Shown piece by piece: positions 9,338 to 18,031 of a DNA stretch of 64,000 nucleotides (positions are counted from its first letter, which is position 1; every line of letters begins with the position of its first letter). Both the position numbers and the translations under genes were made by a program. Source of the DNA: Terriglobia bacterium (GTDB lineage Bacteria > Acidobacteriota > Terriglobia > Terriglobales > Acidobacteriaceae); assembly GCA_020073665.1 (NCBI GenBank), contig JAIQEU010000013.1, positions 1 through 64,000 on the forward strand, read 5' to 3'. The notes beneath the pieces were generated by a model that searched no databases, had not been told where the DNA came from, and saw only the letters and a list, made by a program, of their open reading frames with translations.

Positions 9338-10723
9338 TTAGATGCGCACGCTGAGCCGGCGCATCGCCTCTCCCACAATGTGAATCGAACCCGTAATCAC
9401 TACCACGCCTTTCGCGCCCGCCAGTGTCTGGGCCCGCTCCAGGGCCGAGGCTGCGTCCGGCGCCTCTTCGATCTCGGTTGCGGTGCGCGCGGCCGCGTTT
9501 CGGATCTCCTCGGGTGTGGCCGAGCGGGGATTGTCGGCGCAGGTGGCGATCACCCGGTCGGCAAGGGGAAAAAGAATCTCGGCAATCTCGCCAATGGCCT
9601 TGTCGCGCATCGCACCGAAAACGAATGTCAGCGGCCGGTCTTCATAGGCGATCGACAGCGTGGACCGCAGCGCCCAGGCCCCGGCCGGGTTGTGGGCCAC
9701 GTCGAAGACAAGCTCGGGCGTGCGGCTGGTGGCGGGCACAACCTGGAACCGTCCCGGCCAGCGGGTCTGGCGAAGGCCGCGCTCAATCGCTTGTGGCGTA
9801 ATGGCGAAACCTTGCTTGCTAAGTTCTTCGGCCGCCGCGATGGCCAGGGCAATGTTTCGCAGCTGATGCCGTCCGACCAGCGGAGTTTCCACCAGAATCT
9901 CTTGCCCCATAACCTGCAAGGGATAGCGCGCAACCGGGCTGGTAGTCGAGGTTTCTTTCTCGGTACTCGGTACCAGGTACTCGGCACTCGCCGGCGAAAC
10001 CGGCGGCATGTAAGGCACCGCGCTCACCCCACGCGCTCCCAGATCGAGAATCGTGTTCCCGATCACGTCATTGGCTTGCGGTTGCTGGGGCAGGGTCACC
10101 ACCACTCCGCCGGGCCGGATGATTCCGGCTTTTTCGCGCGCGATTTCCGTGACTGTGTGGCCTAGAAATTTTTCGTGGTCGAGGGAGATGTCGGTAATCA
10201 CGCTGAGCCGCGGTTCGATGACATTGGTGGCATCCAGACGCCCACCCATGCCCACCTCCAGCACCGCGATCTCGACCTTAGCCTGGGCGAAATACTCAAA
10301 CGCGATCGCGGTCAGCATCTCAAAGAAGCTGGGGTGCCAGGGCAACTCGCCCTCGCTGACCAGGCGCTCAGCGGTCCGGTCGACCACGTCGTGCAGCCCG
10401 GCGAAATCATCATCGCTGATCTGCTGGCCATTGATCTGAATTCGCTCGTTGATCCGCACCAGGTGCGGCGAAGTGTAAAGCCCGGTCCGCAAGCCCGAGG
10501 CCTGGAGAATGGCGGCCAGAGTTGCCGCGGTCGAACCCTTGCCGTTGGTCCCGGCAATCAGCACCCCGGGAAACCGCTGCTGCGGATGATTCAACGCAGC
10601 CAGCAGCGCTCGCATGTGCGCCAAGTCGAACTTGTGCGACGGCGTCTGCGCCAGCTCGTGGCCCAGCGCGTACATGCGGGTGATGGCGGTTTCGTAAGAC
10701 ATGGGAAATCGGGCCTTGGACAT
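9338..10723 (-). CDS. folC: Dihydrofolate/folylpolyglutamate synthase
   Basis: FolC makes dihydrofolate and adds glutamates to folates. The 461 residues contain the Mur-ligase-like core: 'GTNGKGSTAATLAAI' (P-loop), 'SPHLVRINERIQING', 'LEVGMGGRLDATN', 'ITDISLDHEKFLG' and 'FDVAHNPAGA'. Residues about 245-257 are encoded by a 7-bp repeat array nearly identical to the one in tgt and interrupt the domain junction as an in-frame insertion. Translation may start at the second Met (position 10702). It lies between accD and plsC, and shares the folate theme with the CADD-like gene at 56331. Confidence 0.96.
   Translation of the reverse strand: MSKARFPMSYETAITRMYALGHELAQTPSHKFDLAHMRALLAALNHPQQRFPGVLIAGTNGKGSTAATLAAILQASGLRTGLYTSPHLVRINERIQINGQQISDDDFAGLHDVVDRTAERLVSEGELPWHPSFFEMLTAIAFEYFAQAKVEIAVLEVGMGGRLDATNVIEPRLSVITDISLDHEKFLGHTVTEIAREKAGIIRPGGVVVTLPQQPQANDVIGNTILDLGARGVSAVPYMPPVSPASAEYLVPSTEKETSTTSPVARYPLQVMGQEILVETPLVGRHQLRNIALAIAAAEELSKQGFAITPQAIERGLRQTRWPGRFQVVPATSRTPELVFDVAHNPAGAWALRSTLSIAYEDRPLTFVFGAMRDKAIGEIAEILFPLADRVIATCADNPRSATPEEIRNAAARTATEIEEAPDAASALERAQTLAGAKGVVVITGSIHIVGEAMRRLSVRI
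9955..9990. repeat. Heptad array (CGGTACT unit) inside folC
   Basis: Units CGGTACT, CGGTACC, AGGTACT and CGGCACT follow in tandem. The array keeps the folC frame open, but is read in a different phase from the near-identical array in tgt, so the two inserts encode different peptides. That argues that DNA-level spread, not protein homology, explains the similarity. Confidence 0.85.
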
Positions 10724-10727
10724 CGGA

Positions 10728-10892
10728 CCTCAGACCTCAGCCCAAGCGCGTACGTTTCAGATTATCAATTTGGGCCCGCGGATTCGAGTTCTGCGCAGCG
10801 GAGCGTTGCGCCGGCGGGTTGAAAGGCTGAAGTCTGAAGTCCGACGCCGGGTTTAGGCTGACGACTGACGGCGGACGACGGACGACTGGTCC
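10728..10892. repeat. Repeat cluster in the accD-folC gap and the accD 3' end
   Basis: Short tandem CCTCAGA/CCTCAG units (about 10730-10742), CTGAAGT units (10828-10842) and an ACTGACG/ACGGACG heptad array (10857-10892) occupy the ends of the 127-bp gap. The last array runs into accD and encodes its final residues. Confidence 0.7.
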
Positions 10893-11725
10893 ATGAACTC
10901 CAGGGCTCGCGCAATATAGGCCTTCATCTGCCGGCGGTGGACTACCGCGTCCAGCATGCCGTGCTCCAGCAGGAACTCGCTGCGCTGGAAGCCTTGCGGC
11001 AGCTTTTGGCGGATGGTCTGCTCGATGACCCGGGGGCCGGCGAATCCGATCAGCGCGCCCGGTTCGGCGATGTTCAGGTCCCCCAGCATGGCGAAAGACG
11101 CGGTCACGCCGCCGGTGGTGGGATCGGTGAGCACCGAAATGTAGGGGACATTAGCTTCGTCCAGCCGCGCCAGTGCGGCCGAGATCTTTGCCAACTGCAT
11201 GAGGCTGATAGCGCCTTCCATCATGCGCGCTCCGCCCGAAGCGGAGACGATAATGATGGGCGCTTTGCTGTCGGTGGCATGCTCGATGGCCCGGGTAATG
11301 ACTTCTCCGACGACCGCGCCCATGCTGCCGCCGATGAATGCATATTCCATCGCGCTGATCACCACGGGACGGCCATTCAGCTTGCCGCGGGCATTGATGA
11401 CCGCGTCTTTCAGTCCGGTATCCGCCTGCGCCTGCTTCAGGCGCGACGAGTAGGCCTTCAAGTCCACAAATTTCAGCGGGTCGGTGGAAACCAGGTCGGC
11501 GTCGAACACCTCGTATTGATTGTCGTCCAGAAGATTGGCCAGGCGGGTGCGGGCATCAATGCGGAAGTGTTTGTCGCACTTGGGACAAACATTTAGATTT
11601 TCTTCCAGGTCTTTTTTCCAGATGATCTGTCGGCAACTCTCACACTTCACCCACAGCCCTTCGGTGCGGACTTTCTTTTCACCCGAGGTATCCAGCTCGC
11701 CGGATTGGCGTTTGAACCAAGTCAT
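10853..11725 (-). CDS. accD: Acetyl-CoA carboxylase carboxyltransferase subunit beta
   Basis: AccD with AccA transfers the carboxyl group from biotin to acetyl-CoA, the first step of fatty acid synthesis. The N-terminal zinc ribbon uses Cys28, Cys31, Cys47 and Cys50. The crotonase-fold body includes 'EYAFIGGSMGAVVGE', 'SASGGARMMEG' and 'DPTTGGVTASFA'. The 290-residue length is normal. The final residues ('QSSVVRRQSSA') and the adjacent stop are encoded by a heptad repeat; a nearly identical peptide, 'QSSVVRRRQ', is encoded by a similar array inside tilS. First gene of accD-folC-plsC. Confidence 0.97.
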   Translation of the reverse strand: MTWFKRQSGELDTSGEKKVRTEGLWVKCESCRQIIWKKDLEENLNVCPKCDKHFRIDARTRLANLLDDNQYEVFDADLVSTDPLKFVDLKAYSSRLKQAQADTGLKDAVINARGKLNGRPVVISAMEYAFIGGSMGAVVGEVITRAIEHATDSKAPIIIVSASGGARMMEGAISLMQLAKISAALARLDEANVPYISVLTDPTTGGVTASFAMLGDLNIAEPGALIGFAGPRVIEQTIRQKLPQGFQRSEFLLEHGMLDAVVHRRQMKAYIARALEFMDQSSVVRRQSSA

Positions 11726-11728
11726 AGG

Positions 11729-11793
11729 AAACAGTAGTCAGTAGCGAGTAGTCGGCTTGCTAACTCCTGACTTCTTACTCCTCAATACTCAAT
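11729..11793. repeat. Heptad array between accD and cobO, extending into cobO
   Basis: Nine or so 7-bp units (AGTAGTC, AGTAGCG, AGTAGTC, then TAACTCC, TGACTTC, TTACTCC, TCAATAC) fill the whole gap. Read on the minus strand, the end of the array encodes the last residues of CobO ('IEY') and its TGA stop. Confidence 0.8.
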
Positions 11794-12318
11794 GCCCCTT
11801 TGCGCCATGACTCCTTTTTCGTAAGCGTGTTTCACCTGGCGCATCTCTGTGACCGTGTCGGCAAGTTCGACAATTGTCGGATGGGCGTTGCGGCCCGTCA
11901 AGATGACGTGGACCATTTCCGGCCTTTTCTTCAGGCTTTCGGCGACCTTGCCTGGGTCGAGCATGCCATAGCTGATGGCGTAATTGATTTCGTCCAGAAC
12001 CACCAGGTCCCACTCGCCGGAGTGGATTGCACGTTCGCCCTCGGCCCAAGCTTCTTCTACCATGCGAACATCTTCGGGATCGGGCTTCTCGGTTCCCACC
12101 TTCACGAAGCCGCGCCCCATCTGCTTCATCAGGAACTGGTCGCCGAATACCTTTACCGCGTCGAGTTCGCCATAGTGCCAGGAGCCTTTCAGGAACTGCA
12201 GCATGAGCACGCGCATGCCTTGGCCCACCGCGCGCAGAGCGGTACCCATGGCGGCCGTGGTCTTGCCCTTGCCCGGACCGGTATTCACGATAATTAGGCC
12301 ACGGCGGATATCTTCCAT
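11782..12318 (-). CDS. cobO: Cob(I)yrinic acid a,c-diamide adenosyltransferase (BtuR/CobO type)
   Basis: This enzyme adenosylates corrinoids from ATP. The 178-residue protein begins with the diagnostic inverted-orientation P-loop region 'VNTGPGKGKTTAAMG', followed by 'VLMLQFLKG', 'LVVLDEINYAISYG' and 'VILTGRNAHP', all typical of the BtuR/CobO family. No other corrin-synthesis gene is adjacent, so it may serve salvage. A corrinoid-dependent methyltransferase pair lies at 28046-30166. I saw no cobalamin riboswitch signature upstream. The C-terminus and stop come from a heptad repeat. Confidence 0.95.
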   Translation of the reverse strand: MEDIRRGLIIVNTGPGKGKTTAAMGTALRAVGQGMRVLMLQFLKGSWHYGELDAVKVFGDQFLMKQMGRGFVKVGTEKPDPEDVRMVEEAWAEGERAIHSGEWDLVVLDEINYAISYGMLDPGKVAESLKKRPEMVHVILTGRNAHPTIVELADTVTEMRQVKHAYEKGVMAQRGIEY

Positions 12319-12487
12319 ACGGGTGAGTGTCTGATTGTACCTGTTTCGATCGGTTGGCGGGGGCGTCGACGGTCAAGTCTGCGGGTGACAGACCGCAAGC
12401 ACGGAAACGCAGTACGCGCACCGATTGGTGGGTGCAGTGGAAGTCAGAACTGAGATCCGCGCAGGGGGCAACTCGTCCCCGGCGGGA

Positions 12488-12652
12488 CTAGGGCATTTCT
12501 ACCAACTGGTGCAGGTCTTGCTTGTCTTCGTTGTTGCCGTTACGGCCTTCGTCGCCAAGCAAGCGGGCGGCAATGCGCAGGGCCTCGATCTCTTTCTTGA
12601 CCCGGAGAACTTCCTGTTCCTTACTGCGAAGAACTTCCATGGGATTTTTCAT
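12488..12652 (-). CDS. Small coiled-coil protein, 54 residues, unknown function
   Basis: An ATG at 12652 opens a 54-codon frame ending in TAG at 12488. The first 33 residues are heptad-like and highly charged ('MEVLRSKEQEVLRVKKEIEA') and predict a short coiled coil; the tail is polar (Gly, Asn, Glu, Asp). It follows rlmH on the same strand after 111 bp. I do not recognise a family. The ordered Leu/Val/Ile spacing and lack of a competing frame favour a real gene, but no ribosome site is strong and the start could be Met5. Confidence 0.55.
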   Translation of the reverse strand: MKNPMEVLRSKEQEVLRVKKEIEALRIAARLLGDEGRNGNNEDKQDLHQLVEMP

Positions 12653-12763
12653 GATTTACACCCTTATGAACTTGTGACTTCTGTCCCCAACATCCCCGAC
12701 TCTAAACCCTATGATACCCCGGCAGAACATCACGAAGGTACAGGGCTTATTTCGGCAACGCGC

Positions 12764-13210
12764 TCAGTGCCCGACATGATAGGGATGTCCCTTAAGAATG
12801 GTAAACGCGCGATAGAGTTGCTCGAGCAGGACCACGCGCGCCAACTCGTGGGGCAGCGTCATCTTGCCGAGGGAGAGCAGCAGGTCCGCGGCTTTGCGGG
12901 TCGAGTCGCTGAATCCGTTGGCCGGGCCTATGGCGAAGCACAAAGGCAGCGGGTTGCGGTCCTGATGGTTGCCTACAAACTTCGCCAGTTCTTCGGAGGA
13001 AAGCTGCTGGCCACATCCATCCAGCAAGACCAACGTGATGCGTGTGGCTCCACGGACATCTCGCCCGCACGACTTGAGCAAGGCCGCTTCATCCTTGAGC
13101 GCAGCGCCGTCTACTTCCGCATGATGGGAAAGCCTCTTTAGATATTCATCGGTCAACGAGGTGATGGCAGGTTCTTTCGTCTTGCCGATCCAGGCAACCT
13201 TAAGCTTCAC
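12764..13210 (-). CDS. rlmH: 23S rRNA (pseudouridine1915-N3)-methyltransferase
   Basis: RlmH methylates pseudouridine 1915 in helix 69 of 23S rRNA on the assembled ribosome. The 148-residue SPOUT protein has 'VLLDGCGQQLSSEELA', 'CFAIGPANGFSDSTR' (the knotted SAM site, where many homologues read 'FVIGGADG'), 'LSLGKMTLPHELARVVLLEQLYRAFTI' split over the C-terminal helix, and the conserved end 'GHPYHVGH'. It closes the nadD-rsfS-(methyltransferase)-rlmH cluster, a common ribosome-linked neighbourhood. Confidence 0.95.
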   Translation of the reverse strand: MKLKVAWIGKTKEPAITSLTDEYLKRLSHHAEVDGAALKDEAALLKSCGRDVRGATRITLVLLDGCGQQLSSEELAKFVGNHQDRNPLPLCFAIGPANGFSDSTRKAADLLLSLGKMTLPHELARVVLLEQLYRAFTILKGHPYHVGH

Positions 13211-13277
13211 GAAGACGATTTAACCACAGAGGATGGGGAGGAGGCGGATGATTCCCTGACTTCCTCGGCGTCTGTGG

Positions 13278-14126
13278 TCAATTCTTTGTGCCGGATGCAA
13301 GCACCACGACGGCTCCGAACTTCACGCTGTCTTCTTTAACATATTGCCGGATTGTGGCATGCACGTCGGCATTGATTCTGTCCCAATGATCCGCCGGAAC
13401 CCGCTCCAGCAAGGGACGAAACGGGGTAGACACGGACTGCGCGTACTCCCAGACTTCTTCCACCGTGCCCGGCCAGGTCCACGGCAGCGTTCTTGTTTCC
13501 TCCTCGACAGTCTTAAATCCGGCACCACGGAGCGCAGCCGACAGGCTTCCGGGCTCAGCGAACTTGAAGGGATCCTGTGCGCCCGGCACGATCGCCGGCC
13601 CGTTCACGTGTTTCACCAGAACGCCCATCGTGCTCGACCAGTAAGGTTGATCGAACGGTCCCCATGCCAGAAAGCAGGCGCGGCCGCCGGGCTTCAGCAC
13701 CCGATTCAGTTCGGCGAGGGCGCGCTTTGTATCCGCAAAAAACATTACCCCGAAGCGGCAGGTGACCAGGTCAAAACTCTGGTCGGGAAGGGGCAGATGG
13801 TGCACATCGGCCTGACGAGTAGAGAAGTTGGTGAATGCCCGCTGCCGCGCTCGCTCGTCGGCGATTTGCAGCAAGTCCGCACTCAGATCCAGGGCAGTGA
13901 CGTGGCCTGTGGGTCCAACCTTCGAGGCCAGGCTGATCGCCGGCTCTCCGGTGCCGCTGGCCACATCCAGCACTATCATCCCCGGCTGCGGGCGGGCATA
14001 TTCGACCAGCGTCTCGGTCACGGAGCGACCCATGGCAGCGGACTTCGCCTTCCACTTTTCGGCGGCAATCAGCCGGTACGAAGCGCCCCACTGCGATTTG
14101 GTGTGGTCTGCTTTCACTGACGTCAA
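13278..14126 (-). CDS. Class I SAM-dependent methyltransferase (UbiE/COQ5-like)
   Basis: A Rossmann-fold methyltransferase of up to 282 residues. The SAM site is 'VLDVASGTGEPAISLA', followed by 'VTALDLSADLL', 'ADVHHLPLPDQSFDLVTCRFG' split over motifs II-III, and 'NRVLKPGGRACFLAWG'. The sequence resembles UbiE-type enzymes but the substrate cannot be deduced. It sits between rsfS and rlmH on the same strand, an unusual guest in that cluster. The start is uncertain: TTG at 14126 or GTG at 14117, neither with a clear ribosome site. An 8-bp 'CACAGAG' repeat element lies just upstream. Confidence 0.88.
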   Translation of the reverse strand: MTSVKADHTKSQWGASYRLIAAEKWKAKSAAMGRSVTETLVEYARPQPGMIVLDVASGTGEPAISLASKVGPTGHVTALDLSADLLQIADERARQRAFTNFSTRQADVHHLPLPDQSFDLVTCRFGVMFFADTKRALAELNRVLKPGGRACFLAWGPFDQPYWSSTMGVLVKHVNGPAIVPGAQDPFKFAEPGSLSAALRGAGFKTVEEETRTLPWTWPGTVEEVWEYAQSVSTPFRPLLERVPADHWDRINADVHATIRQYVKEDSVKFGAVVVLASGTKN

Positions 14127-14160
14127 GAACTTTCACCACAGAGTCACAGAGAACAAAATT

Positions 14161-14583
14161 CTAGGCCGGCTTCTTGCGCGCGCTCGCCGCCCGTTTGCTG
14201 GGAGTCTTCTGGAGCTCTGCCGGTTCCAGGCGCTTGGCCGCCTTCCACAGCCGTTCGAGGTCGTAATACTTGCGCGCTTTTTCGGAAAAGATGTGCACTA
14301 CGAAATCCACGTAGTCGAGCAGCACCCACTCCGCCTGCCTGTATCCCTCGATGTGGGCAGCACGCATCCCGGTCTGCTCCAGGCGCTGTTCCACTTCGTC
14401 GGAGATAGCCTGGATTTGCCGCGGATTGGTCCCACTACATACCACGAAGTAGTCGGTAAACGCGCCCGATCCCTGTTCCAGTTCGAGGATAGCGATTTCT
14501 TCTGCCTGCTTTTCCTGGCAGGCACTGATGGCTTGGGAGACTTGCTTTCTTAGATCGTTCTTTTTCTTACTGTCTTTAGTCAT
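14161..14583 (-). CDS. rsfS: Ribosomal silencing factor RsfS
   Basis: RsfS binds uL14 and blocks subunit joining under low nutrients. The 140-residue protein has the DUF143 core: 'ILELEQGSGAFTDYFVVCSG', 'NPRQIQAISDEVEQRL', and 'GYRQAEWVLLDYVDFVVHIFSEKARKYYDLERLW' across the C-terminal half, plus a lysine-rich tail. The gene follows nadD, as in many bacteria. An ATG at 14583 is preceded by heptad repeats that fill the nadD-rsfS gap. Confidence 0.95.
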   Translation of the reverse strand: MTKDSKKKNDLRKQVSQAISACQEKQAEEIAILELEQGSGAFTDYFVVCSGTNPRQIQAISDEVEQRLEQTGMRAAHIEGYRQAEWVLLDYVDFVVHIFSEKARKYYDLERLWKAAKRLEPAELQKTPSKRAASARKKPA

Positions 14584-14591
14584 TGATGAAT

Positions 14592-14734
14592 AGTCGTTGG
14601 TCCTTCGTCGTTGGTCGTGGGTCCCTAGTTGTCGCCCTCATCAATTGTATTCGAGACTAGGAAAGGGTTCTTCAGAGAAGGATCGATTTTGTTGGTTTTG
14701 CTAACGACCAGCAACCAATGATCAGCGACTAGCG
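14592..14734. repeat. Two heptad arrays in the nadD-rsfS gap
   Basis: An array of TGGTCGT-like units (14592-14629) and one of ACCAGCA/ACCAATG units (14700-14734) face each other. The second overlaps the nadD 3' end and contains its TAG stop codon. Confidence 0.75.
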
Positions 14735-15439
14735 TGCCCCGTACAGCCCCATTTTCTTGATGTAGTCCGCCACCGCCGGATCCAGGAATCTGCCCAAGGG
14801 CCGCTTCGCGGCCACGGCTTCGCGGATGGCGGTCGCGGAAACGGGTTGATTGACGTTTTCCAGCAGGTGCACCGTAGCGCCGGTCAGCACCAGGTCTCCC
14901 TTGGCGGGCTGCTTGGCGAACGGCTTGGTTACCGCGGTGGGCGGGCGCAGGCGCTCTGGCAACGCATTCGCCACATCCGCCAGCGAATACCCGGGACGGC
15001 TGGCGACGATGAATTCACATTCCCGGAACAGCGCTTCGGCTTCGCGCCACTTGGCAATCTCAGAAAAGGCATCGATGCCGATCAGGAAGAAGAGCCGATC
15101 GTTTTTCTTCAGCGTCGGCTTGAGCCGCCGTACCGTGTCGATGCTGTAACTCGGTTCCGCCACTGCTTGCCCAGCCTGCCCTTTGCCACTCTTGAGCGGC
15201 AGTTCCGCCGGCGCCTCCAGCAACGAGGGCACAAACGTCTTCTCGCCCATGGTCGCCAGCACCACCATGGCGTAACGATGGAGGTAAGGAGTCGCCGGCG
15301 CCCGCAGCTTGTGCGGCGAAACATTGGCGGGCACGAAAAGAATGCAGCCGAGGTCGTAGCGCTCGCGCGCGGCCGTGGCCAGGGCCAGGTGTCCACGATG
15401 GACAGGGTCGAAGGTTCCGCCAAAAAGGCCGATATTCAT
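14729..15439 (-). CDS. nadD: Nicotinate-nucleotide adenylyltransferase
   Basis: NadD adenylylates nicotinic acid mononucleotide in NAD synthesis. The 236-residue protein carries 'GLFGGTFDPVHRGHLALA' (nucleotidyltransferase HxGH motif), 'FVPANVSPHK', 'FLIGIDAFSEIAKW' and a C-terminal 'PVSATAIREAV'. An insertion around residues 97-107 ('LKSGKGQAGQAVAEP') is longer than in most homologues. The gene begins the nadD-rsfS-rlmH cluster. Its TAG stop lies in a heptad repeat. Confidence 0.95.
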   Translation of the reverse strand: MNIGLFGGTFDPVHRGHLALATAARERYDLGCILFVPANVSPHKLRAPATPYLHRYAMVVLATMGEKTFVPSLLEAPAELPLKSGKGQAGQAVAEPSYSIDTVRRLKPTLKKNDRLFFLIGIDAFSEIAKWREAEALFRECEFIVASRPGYSLADVANALPERLRPPTAVTKPFAKQPAKGDLVLTGATVHLLENVNQPVSATAIREAVAAKRPLGRFLDPAVADYIKKMGLYGAR

Positions 15440-15679
15440 ATGGCTTCCCGAATCGCCTCCAGTCTCCGGTTTTCACCCGCGCGATGCAAGGTTTCACCCG
15501 TTACCGCCCGAGATTCTAGATGGCAACCGGTAATTCCACCCCCAATGCGGTATTGGCGTAGTGGGCGTCGGAAAGGGTTGCCTCCTGGCCTCGAACCCAC
15601 GGCCAGCGGCATTTGGGCAGCGCTAAAATGAACTCCCGTAACTCGCGCATATCCCATTCCGGGACTAGGCTTTGGCTGT

Positions 15680-17941
15680 ATGCGAGTGAAGCTCCCCCTT
15701 CTCCGCACCCGCTACGTTCCCGCTGGTCGGGCCCCGATCCTGCGCTACGGCGTCGCTGTCCTCAGCATCACTCTCGCCCTGATTCCGGCGTTGCTGCTTT
15801 CCGATGTGGTCGAAAGCCGGCTGGTGGTATTCGCGGTCGCCATCATGGTAAGCGCGTGGTATGGCGGCTGGAAACCGGGCCTAGTGGCAACCTCGTTTGC
15901 GCTGACGGTGAGTACGTACTTCTCGCTCGAGGGCGCGCAGTCCAATGCCGACTACCGGAAAGCCATCATACATCTCACCCTGTTTGCGGTAGTGGCTTTG
16001 CTGATCTGCTGGTTCAACGCGGCCTTGCGTTCGGCGCAGGAGGGACTGCTGCGTTCGGAAATCAATTTCCGTTCGCTGGTCACCAACGCGCCTTACGGCA
16101 TTTGCCGCTGCGATTCCACCGGCATTGTGCTGGGCGTGAACCCGGCCTTTGTCACCGAGTTGGGCTATGAATCGGCCTCAGAACTGGTGGGACACAACCT
16201 GGCGAACCTGTACGCCGATTCCCAGCAGTGGTTCCACCTGGCCGACTATTTCCGCTCCTTGCTGCCGTTTCAAGGGCTCACGGCGGAGTGGGTGCGTAAA
16301 GATGGCAGCCCCACCGCGGTGCGCCTTTCCGGGCGCGCCATCCGCGGGGAAGGCAATGCGATTTTCTTCGAACTGTTCAGCGAAGACGTAAGCGAGCGCC
16401 GCACCCTGGAACAGCAGCTTCGCCAGGCCCAGAAGATGGAAGCCATCGGGCGGCTCGCGGGTGGCATTGCGCACGACTTCAACAACCTGCTGATGGTGAT
16501 CTCCGGCTATTGCGAATTTCTGCTGGACCGCATTGGCTCGAACCCGGAACTGCGCGGGCCGGCGCAGGAGATTGCCAACGCGGCCGAGCGGGCCACGTCG
16601 CTCACTCGCCAGCTGCTGGCCTTCAGCCGCAAGCAAATGCTCGCACCCAAAGTCCTCGACCTGAATGCCGTGGTCACCGAGAACCTGAAGATGCTGACCC
16701 GGCTGATTGGCGAGGACATCGACCTGGTCATGGTGCCGGGAACCGACATCGGGGCGGTCAAAGCCGATCCCGGGCAGGTCGAGCAGGTCATTATGAACCT
16801 GGCGGTGAATGCCCGCGATGCCATGCCCCATGGTGGCAAGCTCACCATCGAAACCGCCAACGTCGAGCTCGATGAAAACTACGCTCGGCTGCACGCCCCG
16901 GCAGTGCCCGGAGAGTACGTCATGCTGGCCATCAGCGATACCGGCACCGGCATGGATACCGACACCCAAAGCCACATTTTCGAACCGTTCTTCAGCACCA
17001 AGGGAGCGAAGGGCACCGGGCTAGGACTCTCCATGGTGTACGGCATCGTCAAGCAAAGTGGAGGCTATGTCTGGGTGTACAGCGAGCCCGGCAAAGGCAG
17101 CACCTTCAAGATCTACCTGCCTCGGGTGGATGCCGCTGGCGAGGCAATGGTAGCCCTAGCTCCCGCGGCCAGCGTATCCGCCGTGCAAGGGCATGAAACC
17201 ATTTTGCTGGTCGAGGACGAAGCCAACCTGCGCCAGCTGGCGCAACACTACCTCGAGAACCAGGGATACACGGTGCTCGCGGCCAGCGACGCGGCTGCGG
17301 CCATCCAACTTTCCAACCACCAGTCCGGGCCCATTCACCTGCTGCTGACCGACGTCATCATGCCGGGAATGAACGGGCGCGAACTGGCGCAACGCATCGC
17401 TTCGGTGCGCCCCGACACCAAGGTGCTCTACATGTCGGGCTACACCGAGAATGCCATCGGCCACAACGGGACCCTGGATGCCGGCATCATCCTGCTCCAG
17501 AAGCCCTTTACCCTCCCCGCCCTGCGGACCAAGGTGCGGGAGGTGCTCGACACGCCCCTTCCCCAGGAGGTTCCCATGTCCGCTCGTCAGGCTGTACCCG
17601 CGCAAGCCCGGAGGGAAAAACTTTCTCCGTTCCGCGCCCAACGCTTCAACCTTCACCTGCCTCTGAAGTACCGCCTGCTCGGAGAAAGCGACTGGCGGAA
17701 AGGCGAAACCGAAAACATCAGCCGCTCGGGAATGCTGTTCCGGGCGGAGGAAATGATCCCCGCCAACGCGCAGCTCGAAATCAACCTGGTGCTACCGGCG
17801 GAAATCGCTGGACTCTCGGCCGCCGAGGTGGTGTGCCGCGGCGAAATCGTCCGGGCCACGGCGCCGGACCAGCTCACCGCGCACCCGGCCCTGGCCGCCA
17901 AGATTCTGCAATACCACTTTCAGCATGGTGCGCACGCGTAA
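15680..17941 (+). CDS. Membrane hybrid histidine kinase with PAS, receiver and C-terminal PilZ domain
   Basis: A 753-residue signalling protein. Residues about 22-115 hold four membrane helices of DUF4118 type, then a PAS domain (about 125-245), a HisKA dimerisation helix with the phospho-acceptor His265 in '[11 protein letters not shown]', an ATPase domain ('[11 protein letters not shown]', 'DTGTGMD', '[18 protein letters not shown]'), and a receiver domain with phospho-acceptor Asp558 in '[10 protein letters not shown]'. Residues about 650-745 look like a PilZ domain: '[11 protein letters not shown]' and 'NISRSGMLF' (N-x-S-x-x-G), the cyclic-di-GMP pattern. The target is unknown. It is transcribed alone and ends at a bidirectional terminator. 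Confidence 0.92.
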   Translation: MRVKLPLLRTRYVPAGRAPILRYGVAVLSITLALIPALLLSDVVESRLVVFAVAIMVSAWYGGWKPGLVATSFALTVSTYFSLEGAQSNADYRKAIIHLTLFAVVALLICWFNAALRSAQEGLLRSEINFRSLVTNAPYGICRCDSTGIVLGVNPAFVTELGYESASELVGHNLANLYADSQQWFHLADYFRSLLPFQGLTAEWVRKDGSPTAVRLSGRAIRGEGNAIFFELFSEDVSERRTLEQQLRQAQKMEAIGRLAGGIAHDFNNLLMVISGYCEFLLDRIGSNPELRGPAQEIANAAERATSLTRQLLAFSRKQMLAPKVLDLNAVVTENLKMLTRLIGEDIDLVMVPGTDIGAVKADPGQVEQVIMNLAVNARDAMPHGGKLTIETANVELDENYARLHAPAVPGEYVMLAISDTGTGMDTDTQSHIFEPFFSTKGAKGTGLGLSMVYGIVKQSGGYVWVYSEPGKGSTFKIYLPRVDAAGEAMVALAPAASVSAVQGHETILLVEDEANLRQLAQHYLENQGYTVLAASDAAAAIQLSNHQSGPIHLLLTDVIMPGMNGRELAQRIASVRPDTKVLYMSGYTENAIGHNGTLDAGIILLQKPFTLPALRTKVREVLDTPLPQEVPMSARQAVPAQARREKLSPFRAQRFNLHLPLKYRLLGESDWRKGETENISRSGMLFRAEEMIPANAQLEINLVLPAEIAGLSAAEVVCRGEIVRATAPDQLTAHPALAAKILQYHFQHGAHA

Positions 17942-17942
17942 A

Positions 17943-18031
17943 CGAGTACCGAGTACCCAGTGAACACCAACACCAAAGGCGGCCATCGGCCGCCTTTGAT
18001 TTTCTTACTCGGTACTGGGTACTCAGTACTA
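17943..18031. repeat. Inverted heptad arrays flanking a terminator
   Basis: GAGTACC/GAGTACC units on the left and TACTCGG/TACTGGG/TACTCAG units on the right are in opposite orientation around the terminator hairpin at 17975-17997, so the whole segment can fold as one extended stem. The right array supplies the TAG stop of rsmI. Confidence 0.75.
17975..17997. terminator. Bidirectional Rho-independent terminator
   Basis: A 10-bp stem AAAGGCGGCC/GGCCGCCTTT with loop ATC, followed by GATTTTCTT on the plus strand. It lies between the convergent histidine kinase and rsmI genes and can serve both. Confidence 0.85.

Noticed and set aside
12319-12487. A cobalamin riboswitch upstream of cobO
   Set aside because: The expected conserved box and kissing-loop motifs were not found here or before the corrinoid protein gene.
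15520-15625. A possible tRNA-like segment with a TTCGA-type loop on the minus strand
   Set aside because: The stem around the loop does not pair as a T-arm and no acceptor or anticodon arm could be drawn.
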